NCBI GenBank assembly: GCA_009746045.1
Contig: RPFO01000299.1
Span: 1,205,807 to 1,269,806, forward strand
DNA length: 64,000 bases
Reading direction: 5' to 3'
Source: Mesostigma viride
Lineage: Eukaryota; Streptophyta; Mesostigmatophyceae; Mesostigmatales; Mesostigmataceae
In this document: positions 1 to 10,636 of the stretch, piece by piece
How the letters are laid out: the number at the start of each line of letters is the position of its first letter
Numbering within the stretch: position 1 is the first letter of the stretch
Translations under genes and position numbers: made by a program
The notes under the pieces: generated by a model
Seen by the model: only the letters and a program-made list of their open reading frames with translations
Databases searched by the model: none
Told to the model about the DNA's origin: nothing

Positions 1-612
1 CTTGCTGGTTTGAGTCGACTTACTGATTCCCAGCTGGTTGAGGTGGGTGCTGAGAGTGTGGTGCAGGCTGTCATGATGTCTCCCCCTCTCATACTGGGTC
101 CTGTGGATTTGTACAAGCCCCTTGACATGGTTCTCTATGTGGACAGTTCTATGGATAATAGGAAGGTCACAGAGGTCAGGGGCAGGGCAGCAGCATTAGT
201 TACCCTGGAGCAAGATCACACCTCACTTGTTACCTGGTACAGTCGGTTGCAGAACAGGGTTACACCCAGCAGTGATATTGCTGAGTGCAGGGCAATCTGT
301 GAAGGGCTGCATACTGCTCTTTACTTGAGGGAGCTCTTCTACCAGCTATGTCAAGTGGCTTCCTGTAGGTTGCAGCTGCACACACTGGTGAGGACTGATA
401 GCATGGGCATGGTGCAATTTGTGCACAGGCAGCTGGCCAGGAGCAGGGACCTTGACTACTTGTTGCTCAAGGAGATGTCCTACCTAGCTCACATTGAACA
501 TGTGCCTGGTGTGGACAACCCTGCAGATGCCCTCACCAAGCTGGAGGAGAAGGCGGAGAGGCAGTACCCCCTGCTCCGTGGGCTCATGGACCCCTTACAC
601 GGGCGGCCATAG
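1..612 (+). CDS. RNase H end of a Copia-like Pol (5' part outside window)
   Basis: The frame is open from base 1, so this is the C-terminal part of a longer polyprotein. The visible domain is a Copia-type RNase H, which would remove RNA from the RNA/DNA hybrid during reverse transcription. Four acidic positions expected of the family are visible: YVDSSMD, AECRAI, RTDS and NPADALTK. The same order and spacing occur in the Copia-like element at 21111-28876 (MMDSSME, AECRAV, LTDSQS, NAADALTK, ending MNPYNGRG against MDPLHGRP here), so the two belong to one lineage. By eye they are clearly diverged, so this is not a recent duplicate. The stop at 610-612 is the natural end of the polyprotein. Confidence 0.85.
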   Translation, partial: LAGLSRLTDSQLVEVGAESVVQAVMMSPPLILGPVDLYKPLDMVLYVDSSMDNRKVTEVRGRAAALVTLEQDHTSLVTWYSRLQNRVTPSSDIAECRAICEGLHTALYLRELFYQLCQVASCRLQLHTLVRTDSMGMVQFVHRQLARSRDLDYLLLKEMSYLAHIEHVPGVDNPADALTKLEEKAERQYPLLRGLMDPLHGRP

Positions 613-2250
613 AGACCAGGCCTTGCTTCAGCTTGGGTGTCCCCAGTGGGCTGCTTGACCAAAGTACCAAGTGGTGACTGGTGCTTACTGGTTGACAGCC
701 GGTCCTTCAGGGTTAGGTACACCCTCCTGGACAGGAGTTGGTGTGGAATGTCACTCCTACCAGCTGAGAATCATGCCTGGCCCTCCCCATGGGGTTCAGA
801 AGAGTCGCCAGGACTTAAGTCGACGCCTTTGGCCTCAAACAGTTAGGCCATGCAAGGGCAACCCGAATGCTGGTTCTTACAGGTTGCTGTACATATGTTT
901 TCTAGTGCTTGTTTCCAACCTGTTGCTAATAAAGAACCTGGTTGTGTGACCATGTGGAACATGGTTGCCAGGGGCCACATTCTGGGTTATATAATGCTTG
1001 AATAAAACATAATCATGTCATTCTCATGTTGTTCCATGGTTGTAATGTTTCTCTTGTGTAAAGTTCCAGGTCACCTATAAACCTGGAGGTTGGGGTGGGG
1101 TTCAATTCCCCAGCAGAGCCACAGCCTGGCATGAGTGATTCCTGGGCTTAACACCCAGTGAAGACATGGGCTCCCCAATAAGGCAGTATTTGCATAGGTG
1201 CTACCTGAGTCTCTTTGAGCATAAAAGGGAAAGGCTGGCCAAGGCGGGCGCCATAAGAACGGGCGCCTGTGATAACTGTGAAAGATCAGGAACTCACAAT
1301 AGTACGTTCTTGGCATCCTGTAATCCCAGCCATTGGACTAGGTAATGTGCCTTGACTTTAATCTAGCACCAAGTTCCCAAGGAAAGGTTGGGAGCTGACC
1401 AAGGGGTCAGGGGATAACCTGGGGTGACCTCTGATTCACTGGCCAGTACACCTAGCCTGGTCCAAGGGCAGATATGTTGTTACCCAAAGGAGGCAGGAAC
1501 CTGGGCCCTCAAAGGTCTGATCAACCTCAAGGGACCAAGCGGTCTGTGGCTGAGTGGGCACAAGCAAGGTTAGGCTTGTTTCAAGCTGGTCCAGCTCCAA
1601 AAGAAGAAAGGGTTGGAGTTAGCATTTTGGGCAACCAATATGCTAAGTGGATGCAGTTTGGAAAGACCTTTCCAACGCCGTGCTGACCGCCTGAAACAGA
1701 CAAGGGACGAGAAAGATATGAGGTCCCGAAGTCCTAGCCGTCCGTGGCCGACTAGGGTGCAGTCCTCTGGTATAGTGGACAGGACACGTGGCAGGCCGTG
1801 CCTGCACAGGCTTAGCCTGACTATCACGTGACTGTGGTCCACGTAGACCAGAGGAGCAGCAGCCTGTGACTGGTGGACTACTGGAGCTGGCACAGGTCTG
1901 CAAGGATACTAGGCCTTGCAGGCTTGTGACAGGTCCTGTACTTCCTAGGTTGCAGAGTCTAGGCAAATCCAGTTCGTCCTGGCTCTGCACTGATGCCAGT
2001 GGACGTTGAGGATTTGCTTGCACGCCTGCACGTGCCTCGTCACGCCGATGGGAACGAGGAACAACACAAAGGATATAGCTTGGTCATGGGGGATGACCAG
2101 CTATCTTGGCAAGCACGAACCGAGGCTCCCACATTGGACGTGGAAACGCTCACCGTGGTCGTGGCTTGGTGCACGGGTTAAAAGGTTGCTGTCTTGCAAC
2201 TTTGGCTCATCCCGTTGTGTGCGTGAAAGACCAGGAGCTCACAGCTCTGG
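613..2250. other. non-coding stretch after the first Copia-like pol
   Basis: No convincing coding region. Two AATAAA-type signals (near 928 and 1002) follow the RNase H stop and may end its transcript. I could not find a polypurine tract or a TG...CA-bounded LTR with a second copy in the window, so the 3' limit of the first element is not defined. The short ORFs here on both strands resemble no family I know. Confidence 0.5.
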
Positions 2251-2265
2251 CTTGGTTGCTAACTC

Positions 2266-2760
2266 ATGGCGCCTTGGGACTCATTGATGATGGATTTTAT
2301 TGGCCCCTTCCGGAAGACCAAGCACGGCAACAGCATGATCTTGGTTTTCTTGGACCGCCTGACGCGCATGTGTCACTTGGCCCCATGCCCGGCTGAGCTC
2401 ACGGCTGAGGCTTGCGCTAAGTTGTATCTCCACCACGTGTTTCGGTACCACGGACTCAGCCGGCAATTCATATCGGACCGTGACAAGTTGTTCACGGCTC
2501 GCTTCTGGCAGGAGTTCTTTGAACGACTGGGCACCAAGGTGTCATTGGGGACAGCGTACCACAGCTCGTCCTCTCACCTGGTGGAGCGACTGAACCGCAC
2601 AGTGCAAGAGACCATGCGGCACTACACTGACGCGGTGGGAGGCAATTGGGAGGAGTTTCTGGGCTTGGTGGAATTCTCCTTGAACAACGCCCCCCAGGCG
2701 GCCCATGGCTTCACGCCGTTCTTCCTCAACACTGGCAGGCACCCGCTTACGCCGCATTAC
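2266..2760 (+). pseudogene. Ty3/gypsy (chromovirus) integrase core, interrupted
   Basis: Integrase catalytic core of a Ty3-type retrotransposon. The DDE triad is readable: D in MMDFIGPF, D in FISDRDKLF, and E in LVERLNRT, followed by the family-typical NNAPQAAHGFTPFFLNTGRHP segment. The reading frame is open but has no RT or zinc-binding HHCC region upstream, so the element is truncated on its 5' side near 2250. Right after the GRHPLTP motif the sequence becomes foreign at 2761, where a terminal inverted repeat begins. The integrase C-terminus resumes at 8708. It is a fragment and cannot be functional as it stands. Confidence 0.85.
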
Positions 2761-2927
2761 AATTCGTTCAAGTGGCCCGCCGGAGCGGCTGTACAATTTT
2801 TCCCAGTGAGCGCGCTGCCAAGTGTACTTGTGGGCAAATTTTTAGGTGCCCCGTCACTTCGAGGTACTAAAAATTAGGCTACGGTACGAATTCAGCGAAT
2901 TTCAGCGAATTTTCAGTCGAACCAAAG

Positions 2928-3118
2928 GAAGTGACGCCAAGTACCAAAAAGTTTCCGTTACGAATTTTCAGCCCAACACTCGCGCAAAATGAAGTGACGG
3001 CAACTACCAAAAAGTTTCCGTTACGAATTTTCACTCCCACACGTTTGCACAAGAGGAAGTGACGGCAACTACCAAAAAGTTTCCGTTACGAATTTTCAGT
3101 CCCACACTTCGCGCAAAT
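2928..3118. repeat. three tandem units of about 64 bp
   Basis: Units start near 2928, 2991 and 3055, each containing GAAGTGACGGCAACTACC followed by AAAAAGTTTCCGTTACG. They lie inside the TIR element and do not code. A further internal duplication follows: the stretch starting GCGCAAATTTTAGTAGGG at about 3110 recurs at about 3269, and the Copia element was inserted into the second copy. Confidence 0.75.
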
Positions 3119-3355
3119 TTTAGTAGGGCTGCACGCAAGCTACCTTTCAAAATTTTGCGCTAGTATGGAACGCATTTCATTCGTCTGGAGGAACGCTGCC
3201 CGCCAACTACCCCCGTTCAGAAAGTTCCGCCGAAATTTACTTGAGATTTGGAAATCTGAACGTCCGCGCAAATTTTAGTAGGGCTGCACGCAAGCTACCT
3301 TTCAAAATTTTGCGCAAGTATGGAACGCAATTCATTCGTCCGGAGGAATGCTGCT

Positions 3356-4198
3356 TGTTAGGGATATTATATCCACCTGGCCACAATATATCCCAGCCTG
3401 ATTTATTTCTTGTTGGATTTATTCCATATGGACTGGGAATTTGATAGCTTTGATAAGCTAGATGAATTGGGCTCAATGAGCTGATCAATATTCATGTGCC
3501 ATAGTCCTATACTTGGACATGGATGACTTGTAACCTGAGTCAGCCTAGTAGCATCACGTATTTGATTGACAAGTGGTGCTATGGCCTATTGGACAAGTGT
3601 TTGGTCCATGAGCTGACAAGTGTTGGCAGCTCATGATGACACATGTTATCACTTACATGATGACAAGTGGGTAGACTCATTGCATGACACTTGTCACTCC
3701 AAGGAGAAGAGATGTGTCACTTTATTAATTATGTTATGTGGCACATTATTATGTAGACACTTGGCATCCAGCTATTATGCCAGCTCAAATTGGATCATGT
3801 CTAGAATGTTCTAGGAATGTTCTAAGAATATGCCAGGAATATTCCTGGAATATACTGAGAATATGCTGGGAATATGCTAGGAATATGCTAGGATGTTTCT
3901 ACAAGCTTCTGTGATGATGTCATTGCTGATGTCATCCTTCCTAGCCTAAAAGGTATAAAAGGAAACTGCCCCCTAAGGGCAGGTACCTCCATTCAACCTC
4001 CATTCAACCTCCATTCGACCTCCATTCAACCTCCATTCAAGCTCTTCTCCAACTATTATATTCTAATAAAGCCATTTATTCTTCCACGTAAATTGTCTTC
4101 AACCTCTCTTTCTTTCAGCACCTGCAAGGTGTGTGGGTAGCAAGGCCAAGCACAAGGCATTGTGTAAAACCCATTAGTCTCCTCTCCCAATCCAAACA
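3356..4198 (+). repeat. 5' LTR of the Copia element
   Basis: 843 bp, begins TGTTAGGGATATTATATCC and ends CCAATCCAAACA. It contains a TATA-like box TATAAAAG at about 3954 and an AATAAA at 4075-4080, the normal U3/R/U5 layout. Short tandem CTCCATTCAAC-type units lie between the two signals at about 3986-4040. Confidence 0.92.
3954..3961 (+). promoter_or_regulatory. TATA-like box in the 5' LTR
   Basis: TATAAAAG lies about 120 bp upstream of the LTR's AATAAA, the expected place for the element's Pol II promoter. The copy in the 3' LTR is identical. Confidence 0.6.
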
Positions 4199-4215
4199 TG
4201 GTATCGGAGGTTTGT
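4199..4215 (+). promoter_or_regulatory. primer-binding site (initiator-Met tRNA type)
   Basis: TGGTATCGGAGG follows the 5' LTR directly. Plant and algal Copia elements commonly carry TGGTATCAGAGC here, complementary to the 3' end of the initiator methionine tRNA. The match supports the LTR boundary and the orientation. Confidence 0.8.
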
Positions 4216-4281
4216 TACTGAGGAACAAGAAGACCACTGTGAACCCAGAGACATCCAGTTCCATTGGCGACTGAAGACACC

Positions 4282-5946
4282 ATGGCTACCAAGGAAGCGT
4301 GCTACAAGCAATTCCGGGCAACAAGCAAGTCCATCACAACGTTTGATGGGCGGTCTCTGAGGAAATGGGAAGAAATCAAGGCTGTGTTGAAGGCCTTAGC
4401 ATCGGCCTATTGTGACCTGGTCAAGGTCCTAACTGGAGAGGAGGATTCGCTAAAGGAGGTCAAGACTGCGCTGCTGGAGGCGGAGGAGCTACTGCACGGA
4501 AGGCGTTCTGCTCAAGCAAAGAAGGAGGGCTCCCCTAACGGCCAGGTTTTCCACACTACTACGAAGAAAAGTGGAGGAAAGAGGCGGTGCAATTACTGCA
4601 AGAAGGCCGGGCACGTGGACACCCAGTGCTGGGAGAAGCATCCGGAGCTGAAGCAAGAACGCAAGAACAAGGCAACGCGACGGAACCAAGCGAGAAAGGA
4701 GCACTCACCAGGTGCCAGCGAGGCGCGTATCACCGAGGAGGCTGCGGAGCGGTCCGGCTTCGTCTTCGCCACCATCGCCGAGTCGCCATCGCCGTCGGAT
4801 GCTGCTGCACTCACGCAGTATGAAAAGAAAGCACCGACCAGCTGGGTGCTGGATTCCGCAGCGAGCTGTCACATGACGCCATGCCCGTCGGATTTCGTGT
4901 GCCTGCACCCTCATGACAGGGAAATCGCCGGCTCAGGCGGCCAACTGAAGGCGACAGCCATCGGGACTGTCAAACTGAAGCTGCCGGGTCAGGACGCGGA
5001 CGTGCACCTCCAAAACGCGCTGCTCGTTCCCAGGCTGAGCACCCGACTTCTATCAGTCGGCCAGCTCGTCAAGGATGGCCACAAGGTCGACCTCGCCCAG
5101 CGGGTTGCTGTGCTGGACAGCAGGCACTGCAGCATCGGGACGAGGAACAACACCTACTTTTTGCCCGCGCACGGTGCGGACGCAGCGATGGACGCCATCC
5201 CAGAGCTGAAATCGTCGGCGACGAGCTTCAAGAACGACGCTGCCTGTCAAGGGCAGAAAATGGCGAGCAGCGAGCGCAGCATCTCACGTGCCTCGGGACA
5301 CGCGGCGGAGTGGCTGGCCGTGGGCCTAACGGTCATACTGGCCATGCTTGCCCGTGTATGCGGGATCGGGGGCGGCCTACTGGGCATTACTCGCACACTG
5401 CGTGGCTTTATATACTCTGCGCCGGCCCAGTGGAAGTTCACGCCAATTCGAGAAGTTTCCAGCGCAATGGAGAAAACCGTGTCAGACGCTGAAGTACTTC
5501 CAGAAACCGCGGTCCAGAACAGCCCAGTGCATGCGGAGCGAGTTGTCGCCGCCAGCATACCAGGTGATACTGGTGCTAGTAACCAAAGTCCGGCGACCAG
5601 ACCAAAGGCGCGGCGCTCGAACGCTGCCAGCCTAACTGAGGGGGAACAAATTCGTGACGCGAGGGCGAAATCGACCAAGCTGCCAAATTTTTCCAAGTCC
5701 TGGACTGCCAAGTCCGGTGCTGGCGCGAGGCCTCGAGCGAGCCGACCACGTCGTGGACAGCGACCTGTCAGCCAAAGTGCGGTCAAGCACCAACGGTCAA
5801 GTCGACTGCAAAATGCTGCCAAGGCATCACGTCGGTCAGTTGACGGTGTTCGGCCAGGCCATGGCATTTGCAATTGCGCTAGCTGCAACGACCCTTGGAA
5901 ATTGTCGCCCAGGATGCACAGACCCCACTCCTCAAGGTTGCCCTAA
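4282..5946 (+). CDS. Gag-protease polyprotein of the deleted Copia element
   Basis: ATG at 4282 (MATKEACYKQF). The N-terminal Gag part is short: it jumps from FDGRSLRKWEE to a helix ending LLEAEELL, so roughly the middle of a usual Copia Gag is missing. A zinc knuckle CNYCKKAGHVDTQC (CX2CX4HX4C) follows at about residue 105. A Copia protease is next, with WVLDSAASCHMT (active Asp in a D-S-A motif) and the family-typical NALLVPRLSTRLLSVGQL. The last 220 or so residues match nothing I know and include one hydrophobic stretch (AVGLTVILAMLARVCGIGG). No integrase or RT follows. The frame is intact, in line with a young element. Confidence 0.85.
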   Translation: MATKEACYKQFRATSKSITTFDGRSLRKWEEIKAVLKALASAYCDLVKVLTGEEDSLKEVKTALLEAEELLHGRRSAQAKKEGSPNGQVFHTTTKKSGGKRRCNYCKKAGHVDTQCWEKHPELKQERKNKATRRNQARKEHSPGASEARITEEAAERSGFVFATIAESPSPSDAAALTQYEKKAPTSWVLDSAASCHMTPCPSDFVCLHPHDREIAGSGGQLKATAIGTVKLKLPGQDADVHLQNALLVPRLSTRLLSVGQLVKDGHKVDLAQRVAVLDSRHCSIGTRNNTYFLPAHGADAAMDAIPELKSSATSFKNDAACQGQKMASSERSISRASGHAAEWLAVGLTVILAMLARVCGIGGGLLGITRTLRGFIYSAPAQWKFTPIREVSSAMEKTVSDAEVLPETAVQNSPVHAERVVAASIPGDTGASNQSPATRPKARRSNAASLTEGEQIRDARAKSTKLPNFSKSWTAKSGAGARPRASRPRRGQRPVSQSAVKHQRSSRLQNAAKASRRSVDGVRPGHGICNCASCNDPWKLSPRMHRPHSSRLP

Positions 5947-7091
5947 TATTTGTCTGTGGGAAATTAACTTGTATGTCGACTTTTGTGTCGTGTTTGCTGG
6001 AAATTGTGAGGCGCCGTAAGCCTGCGTTTTCTGGTTCTTTCTTTGTGTTCTTCCAGCAATTATGTGTTTATTTTGCCATGCGTTCAGTGGCGATGGCCCA
6101 CGCATTTTGGTATTGTTCCCACGAGACGTTTTCTACGTACCTGGAGTGTATCTCCAGAGTTTTTGCACGCTATTTGTGGCACTAGTTTGCGGCGTAGTGA
6201 AGCGCCGTTGTATCGTCGTCTACGACTTGTTTTCGTAAGTAAAGTGCCTGTGACGCGTGTGTTATTTTGTTTTGTGCTGAGAGCATTGCTTTTATGCAAG
6301 TGTTTACGTCCTTTGTGTCGAATTTGGCTGTGCATGTCGGCATAGCCTGTAATGTCGGACGTAATGTTTACTCTCGGGCACTGATTTGTGAATCGTGACC
6401 AAGTAATCGTTACTTGTGTTCGCCTTTGTGGCGGTAATGTTTTGCACGTCCTGTTTTCTTTGCTATGAAGCGCGTTTATCTGTTATGGCCACTGTGTATT
6501 GTGTTGAAGGTTGTATTGCACCTTGTTTGTGTGGCATTTGTTGCCAATATGTTTGTTTGCTCACCCCGTTTATTTGGCGTAAAACGTGATGTTGGTGTCA
6601 TTTATTGTGTGAGATGGCGTATGTTATGTTGCTCCGTGTGTGTACAGCACGTGTTGTTGCCGTTACCCTACCTCTATACCGTTTGGGTTAGCTCATAGGG
6701 ACCTTCTTTGTTGGCATGTGTTGCCGTATTATATGTGTGGGACCGTGTGCCCCTATTGTGTCCATGGGCAGCCGCTTTGAGTGAGGGGGGAATGTAGCAT
6801 CTAGAGCACTTTTTCCAACTAAGGGTTGGGTATCAGCCATCCAGGATGGGCAGCTAGTGCGTCGCTGCTATGGTTGGACACTCATTCGCGTTGCCGGGGG
6901 GGGATCAGTGGCGGTAGTGCGGCTCATGACCGCATGTTGGAGCTTCAAGCGTTTCACGTGGACGGCATCTTCATTTTCAGTTGCACCATGGTAGCAACTG
7001 GACGGCATGCTACGAGCATGTGGTTAAGGGGGGTGTTGAGATTCCACCTACCCAGTCATCTTTTGCTTTGTGCCCATGTGGCTAAGGGGGG
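5947..7091. other. non-coding internal region and polypurine tract
   Basis: About 1.1 kb between the Gag-protease stop and the 3' LTR with no domain-bearing ORF; it stands where integrase, RT and RNase H would be. It ends in GGCTAAGGGGGGTG (about 7080-7091), the purine tract that would prime plus-strand synthesis. Confidence 0.7.
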
Positions 7092-7937
7092 TGTTAGGGA
7101 TATTATATCCACCTGGCCACAATATATCCCAGCCTGATTTATTTCTTGTTGGATTTATTCCATATGGACTGAGAATTTGATAGCTTTGATAAGCTAGATG
7201 AATTGGGCTCAATGAGCTGATCAATATTCATGTGCCATAGTCCTATACTTGGACATGGATGACTTGTAACCTGAGTCAGCCTAGTAGCATCACGTATTTG
7301 ATTGACAAGTGGTGCTATGGCCTATTGGACAAGTGTTTGGTCCATGAGCTGACAAGTGTTGGCAGCTCATGATGACACATGTTATCACTTACATGATGAC
7401 AAGTGGGTAGACTCATTGCATGACACTTGTCACTCCAAGGAGAAGAGATGTGTCACTTTATTAATTATGTTATGTGGCACATTATTATGTAGACACTTGG
7501 CATCCAGCTATTATGCCAGCTCAAATTGGATCATGTCTAGAATGTTCTAGGAATGTTCTAAGAATATGCCAGGAATATTCCTGGAATATACTGAGAATAT
7601 GCTGGGAATATGCTAGGAATATGCTAGGATGTTTCTACAAGCTTCTGTGATGATGTCATTGCTGATGTCATCCTTCCTAGCCTAAAAGGTATAAAAGGAA
7701 ACTGCCCCCTAAGGGCAGGTACCTCCATTCAACCTCCATTCAACCTCCATTCGACCTCCATTCAACCTCCATTCAAGCTCTTCTCCAACTATTATATTCT
7801 AATAAAGCCATTTATTCTTCCACGTAAATTGTCTTCAAGGTCCTCTCTTTCTTTCAGCACCTGCAAGGTGTGTGGGTAGCAAGGCCAAGCACAAGGCATT
7901 GTGTAAAACCCATTAGTCTCCTCTCCCAATCCAAACA
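7092..7937 (+). repeat. 3' LTR of the Copia element
   Basis: 846 bp, essentially identical to 3356-4198 except for one A/G difference near its start and a 3-bp insertion (GGT) near its end. It is followed directly by the CTGCT target duplication. Confidence 0.92.
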
Positions 7938-8054
7938 CTGCTCGTCAACTGCCCCCGTTCAGAAAGTTGCGCCGAACTTTACTTGAGATTTGGAAATCTG
8001 AACGTGCGGTTGGAGTTTCGCGGGGAAACCCAAGTTCCCCAGTAATTCACCAAT

Positions 8055-8636
8055 AGTTATAAACATCGATTCCTTACGGAATCGATACTAAGCGCTTAGT
8101 ATCGATTCCGTAAGGAATCGATGTTTATAACTAAAACTTTTGCTTGCGCCGGCAAGGCTAAGGCCGATGCTAGTCGGGTCATCGAATTGGCTATTCGATT
8201 ATCGAAGTTGCCTATTCGACCATCGAACTTTCCTATTCGATTATCGAATTTTCCTTATTCGATTTTCGAAATTTCCTAGTCGACAGGGGGTCAGAGGCCA
8301 GCGGCCTATCATACTCGGTGCCCAGCGAGCCACCGAACTAGGCCTAGTCGATTATAGCGAGACATCGCGTGGAAATTAGCCGATTTCGGGGACTTAGCCG
8401 ATTTTCGGAGCGACGTCGAACAACACAGATGATTAGCCGGTTGAGCACATCCTATCAGTCGAATAGCTAGCGCTGGTACTCCGCCTAGTAAGCGGAGAGC
8501 ACTATTCGATGACCCGACTAGTATCGGCCTTAGCCTTGCCGGCGCAAGCAAAAGTTTTAGTTATAAACATCGATTCCTTACGGAATCGATACTAAGCGCT
8601 TAGTATCGATTCCGTAAGGAATCGATGTTTATAACT
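8055..8636. mobile_element. palindrome-ended element, copy A
   Basis: A 582-bp element whose two ends are identical 78-bp perfect palindromes (8055-8132 and 8559-8636), each starting AGTTATAAACATCGATTCC with AGCGCT at the centre. Just inside lie 55-bp terminal inverted repeats (8133-8187 and 8504-8558, one mismatch; AAAACTTTTGCTTGCGCCGG). The target duplication CCAAT is exact (8050-8054 and 8637-8641). The interior is rich in TATTCGATTATCGAA-like motifs and has no credible gene, so it is non-autonomous. I do not recognise the family. Confidence 0.85.
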
Positions 8637-8707
8637 CCAATGACGCGCTTCGAACACTTGCCCGCTAAAACCTAAGCAGCCGCTCCGGCTGGCCACTTAA
8701 ACGAAAC

Positions 8708-9367
8708 TTGATGGACCGACCTTCTCACGAGCCCCGCTTTGGCAGAGAAAACGGTCCGGCGGGACACGTCCCTGGAAGGGTGGAGAAGCTGTTGGTTCAG
8801 ATGCACCAGGCCCATGACAGCGCGGTCAGGGGCTACCGAGCCGCAGCCGAGCGCTATATGGCGAGGACCGCTAGTCGCCTGGACGCGCGCACCCCGTCGA
8901 TTGAGGCAGGCGACTGGGTTCTGGTGGAAGGCCCCCGACTAGGACGTTTCTCCGAGAAGGTAGGAGGTGAGCTCAAGACCAAGCTCCGTCCTATGTTCCT
9001 GGGGCCTCACAAGGCCTTGGAGAAGCTGGGCGATGTGATGTTCAAGGTCGACATCCCAAGCTCCTGGAACACTTCCCCCAACTTCCACCGCGATCAACTC
9101 AAGTTGTATCACCAGAACTCCATCCAAGGTCGCCTCAATCCGCCGGCCCCCGTCGAATACAACCCCGAGACCGGCGAACAGGAAGACGAGGTGGCCGAGA
9201 TTGTGGACCACCGGGACATCCAGCGCGGGAGAAGCAGACAGCGACAGTACCGAGTACGATGGCGTTTTACCCAGCACGACTATGAGGACTCGTGGCGTAC
9301 GGAGAAGGAGCTAGGCGGATGTGAGCGCCTGCTACGGGAATACAAGAAGAGGTGTGCCCTACACTAG
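8708..9367 (+). CDS. Ty3/chromovirus integrase C-terminus and chromodomain
   Basis: Continuation of the integrase interrupted at 2760. It shows the helical linker (MHQAHDSAVRGYRAAAERY), the integrase C-terminal SH3-like strand pattern (GDWVLVEG, KLRPMFLGPHK, NFHRDQLKLYH) and a chromodomain starting VAEIVDHRDIQRGR and continuing QYRVRWRFTQHDYEDSW. The chromodomain places the element among chromoviruses, in which it is known to steer integration towards modified histones. The stop at 9365-9367 ends Pol. Its 5' part lies on the far side of the inserted TIR element, so it is a fragment. Confidence 0.88.
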   Translation: MMDRPSHEPRFGRENGPAGHVPGRVEKLLVQMHQAHDSAVRGYRAAAERYMARTASRLDARTPSIEAGDWVLVEGPRLGRFSEKVGGELKTKLRPMFLGPHKALEKLGDVMFKVDIPSSWNTSPNFHRDQLKLYHQNSIQGRLNPPAPVEYNPETGEQEDEVAEIVDHRDIQRGRSRQRQYRVRWRFTQHDYEDSWRTEKELGGCERLLREYKKRCALH

Positions 9368-10636
9368 GGCGGTAGATAGTAAGAAAGGTGTTCATCATGC
9401 AGGGCCGTACAGGTCCAGGTAAGGTACGTAGGCAGCCGCCACGGGCTGCAGGACACGTATGTAGGGGACCAGCTGGGTCCTGCACGAGGTATGTACAGGT
9501 ATGTTCATATTGACAGGGTGGGTATGTAGACAGCCGTACAGGCTTTCTTACAAGTCACGCTATGGTCCCGATACTGTTCCCGACTGGGTGCCCCTCACCT
9601 GGCGGTTGCAGATGGAGCCGTCGGGAGACGAGGACTCTTCGTTGTTCGCAGACATGGTGGATATAGGGACGGATGACGATGGGCAGCTAGGGCGGGCTCA
9701 GGCGGCTGCAGTGCCTTCTATCAGCCAGCCGCGACACTCGATGCCTGGTGCCAGCGGCTCCCAGGAGCTGAAGGCACAGGCTCGGCTGCAAGAGGAGATT
9801 CGGCAACGGGAGACCTCGTCCCGGGAGAATCAGGAATGTTACTATCCGAAGTGGCATGTCTCCGGTTATGACTCTGACGAGGTTCTATGGCGTCGCCGCA
9901 AGAGACATGGGCGGGCAGAATCCGACTTCGTTTCTAAACCCTATTGTCCTGACCGCGCCCCCGGTTCCAAGTCAGATCCGGTATCCGAGCTCAAGCTGTG
10001 TATCAGCAGACAGGTGGGATTCCTGATCGAGGTGGAGTGGAGGACAACCTCGGTCGAGGGCCAGGTGGTGGCCGTGGCGTGGGAGCAGCATCCGCCACTC
10101 TGTGCTTGCAGCGACTGCCAGGACGTTCTGGAGGCTCTAATAGCGTACCCCCGCCTGGCGCTGCTACTGATCCCTGAACGCGTTCGCAACCGATTGCCGG
10201 ACGCGTTTAGGAGAGTTACCCTACGAGGCGCGCTCTGCACGGGGTGCTGGGAGTGGTCTTTGCGGGAGGCGTGCCGGAGGATCTGGAAGATGGATGAGGC
10301 GGAAGGAGATGACCCCGAAGGCGAGGGTGACAGGCAGCTGGCTGACGACGGGTCGGATGACGACCTGCCAGGGGTCCGCCGTGACGATCCTGAGGAGGAT
10401 GGTGTCCCTTGGGCGGCCCAGGTCGGTACACGGCCGCCCCGCCGCCTCATTGTGTACAACCGTGAGGCGGTGATGGCTCGCACCAGGAGGTTCCCTACTA
10501 AGGGGCGTCCTCGGGGTCGACCAAGTGTGGTGGTGGCCCCGCGGGACAGGTCCGGGGAGAGACACGGTGAGAGCCGCCCTGCCCCGCGCCACGAGCGTGG
10601 CGGACAATCGGCACGTCATGAAACGCCACGCGAGTC

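Larger units (their letters stand above)
3356..7937 (+). mobile_element. complete LTR retrotransposon, Copia type, internally deleted
   Basis: Two long terminal repeats (3356-4198 and 7092-7937), both TG...CA, enclose an internal region with a tRNA-type primer-binding site, one long ORF and a purine tract before the 3' LTR. The 5-bp target duplication CTGCT is exact on both sides (3351-3355 and 7938-7942). The LTRs differ by one substitution and a 3-bp indel that I can see, so the insertion is recent. Gag and protease remain, but integrase, RT and RNase H are absent; movement would need another element's enzymes. Confidence 0.92.
2761..8707. mobile_element. TIR-bounded DNA element inserted in the Ty3 integrase gene
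   Basis: Bases 2761-2791 and 8677-8707 form an imperfect terminal inverted repeat (27 of 31 positions agree by my count; core GCCGGAGCGGCTG). They sit where the Ty3 integrase frame is cut, so they mark the ends of an insertion. After removal of the Copia element (3356-7937) and the palindrome-ended element (8055-8636) nested in it, about 770 bp remain with no coding capacity, as in a MITE. No clean target duplication is visible at the outer ends, so the superfamily is unassigned. Confidence 0.6.

Noticed and set aside
2006-2287. Upstream ORFs as the Ty3 integrase zinc-binding domain
   Set aside because: No HHCC spacing is visible in any frame; the similarity to integrase starts only near 2266.
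9366-9375. CACTAGGGCG as a possible left terminus of CACTA copy 1
   Set aside because: Only the first seven bases match, no subterminal TTTTTACCAC repeats follow, and it lies inside the chromovirus.
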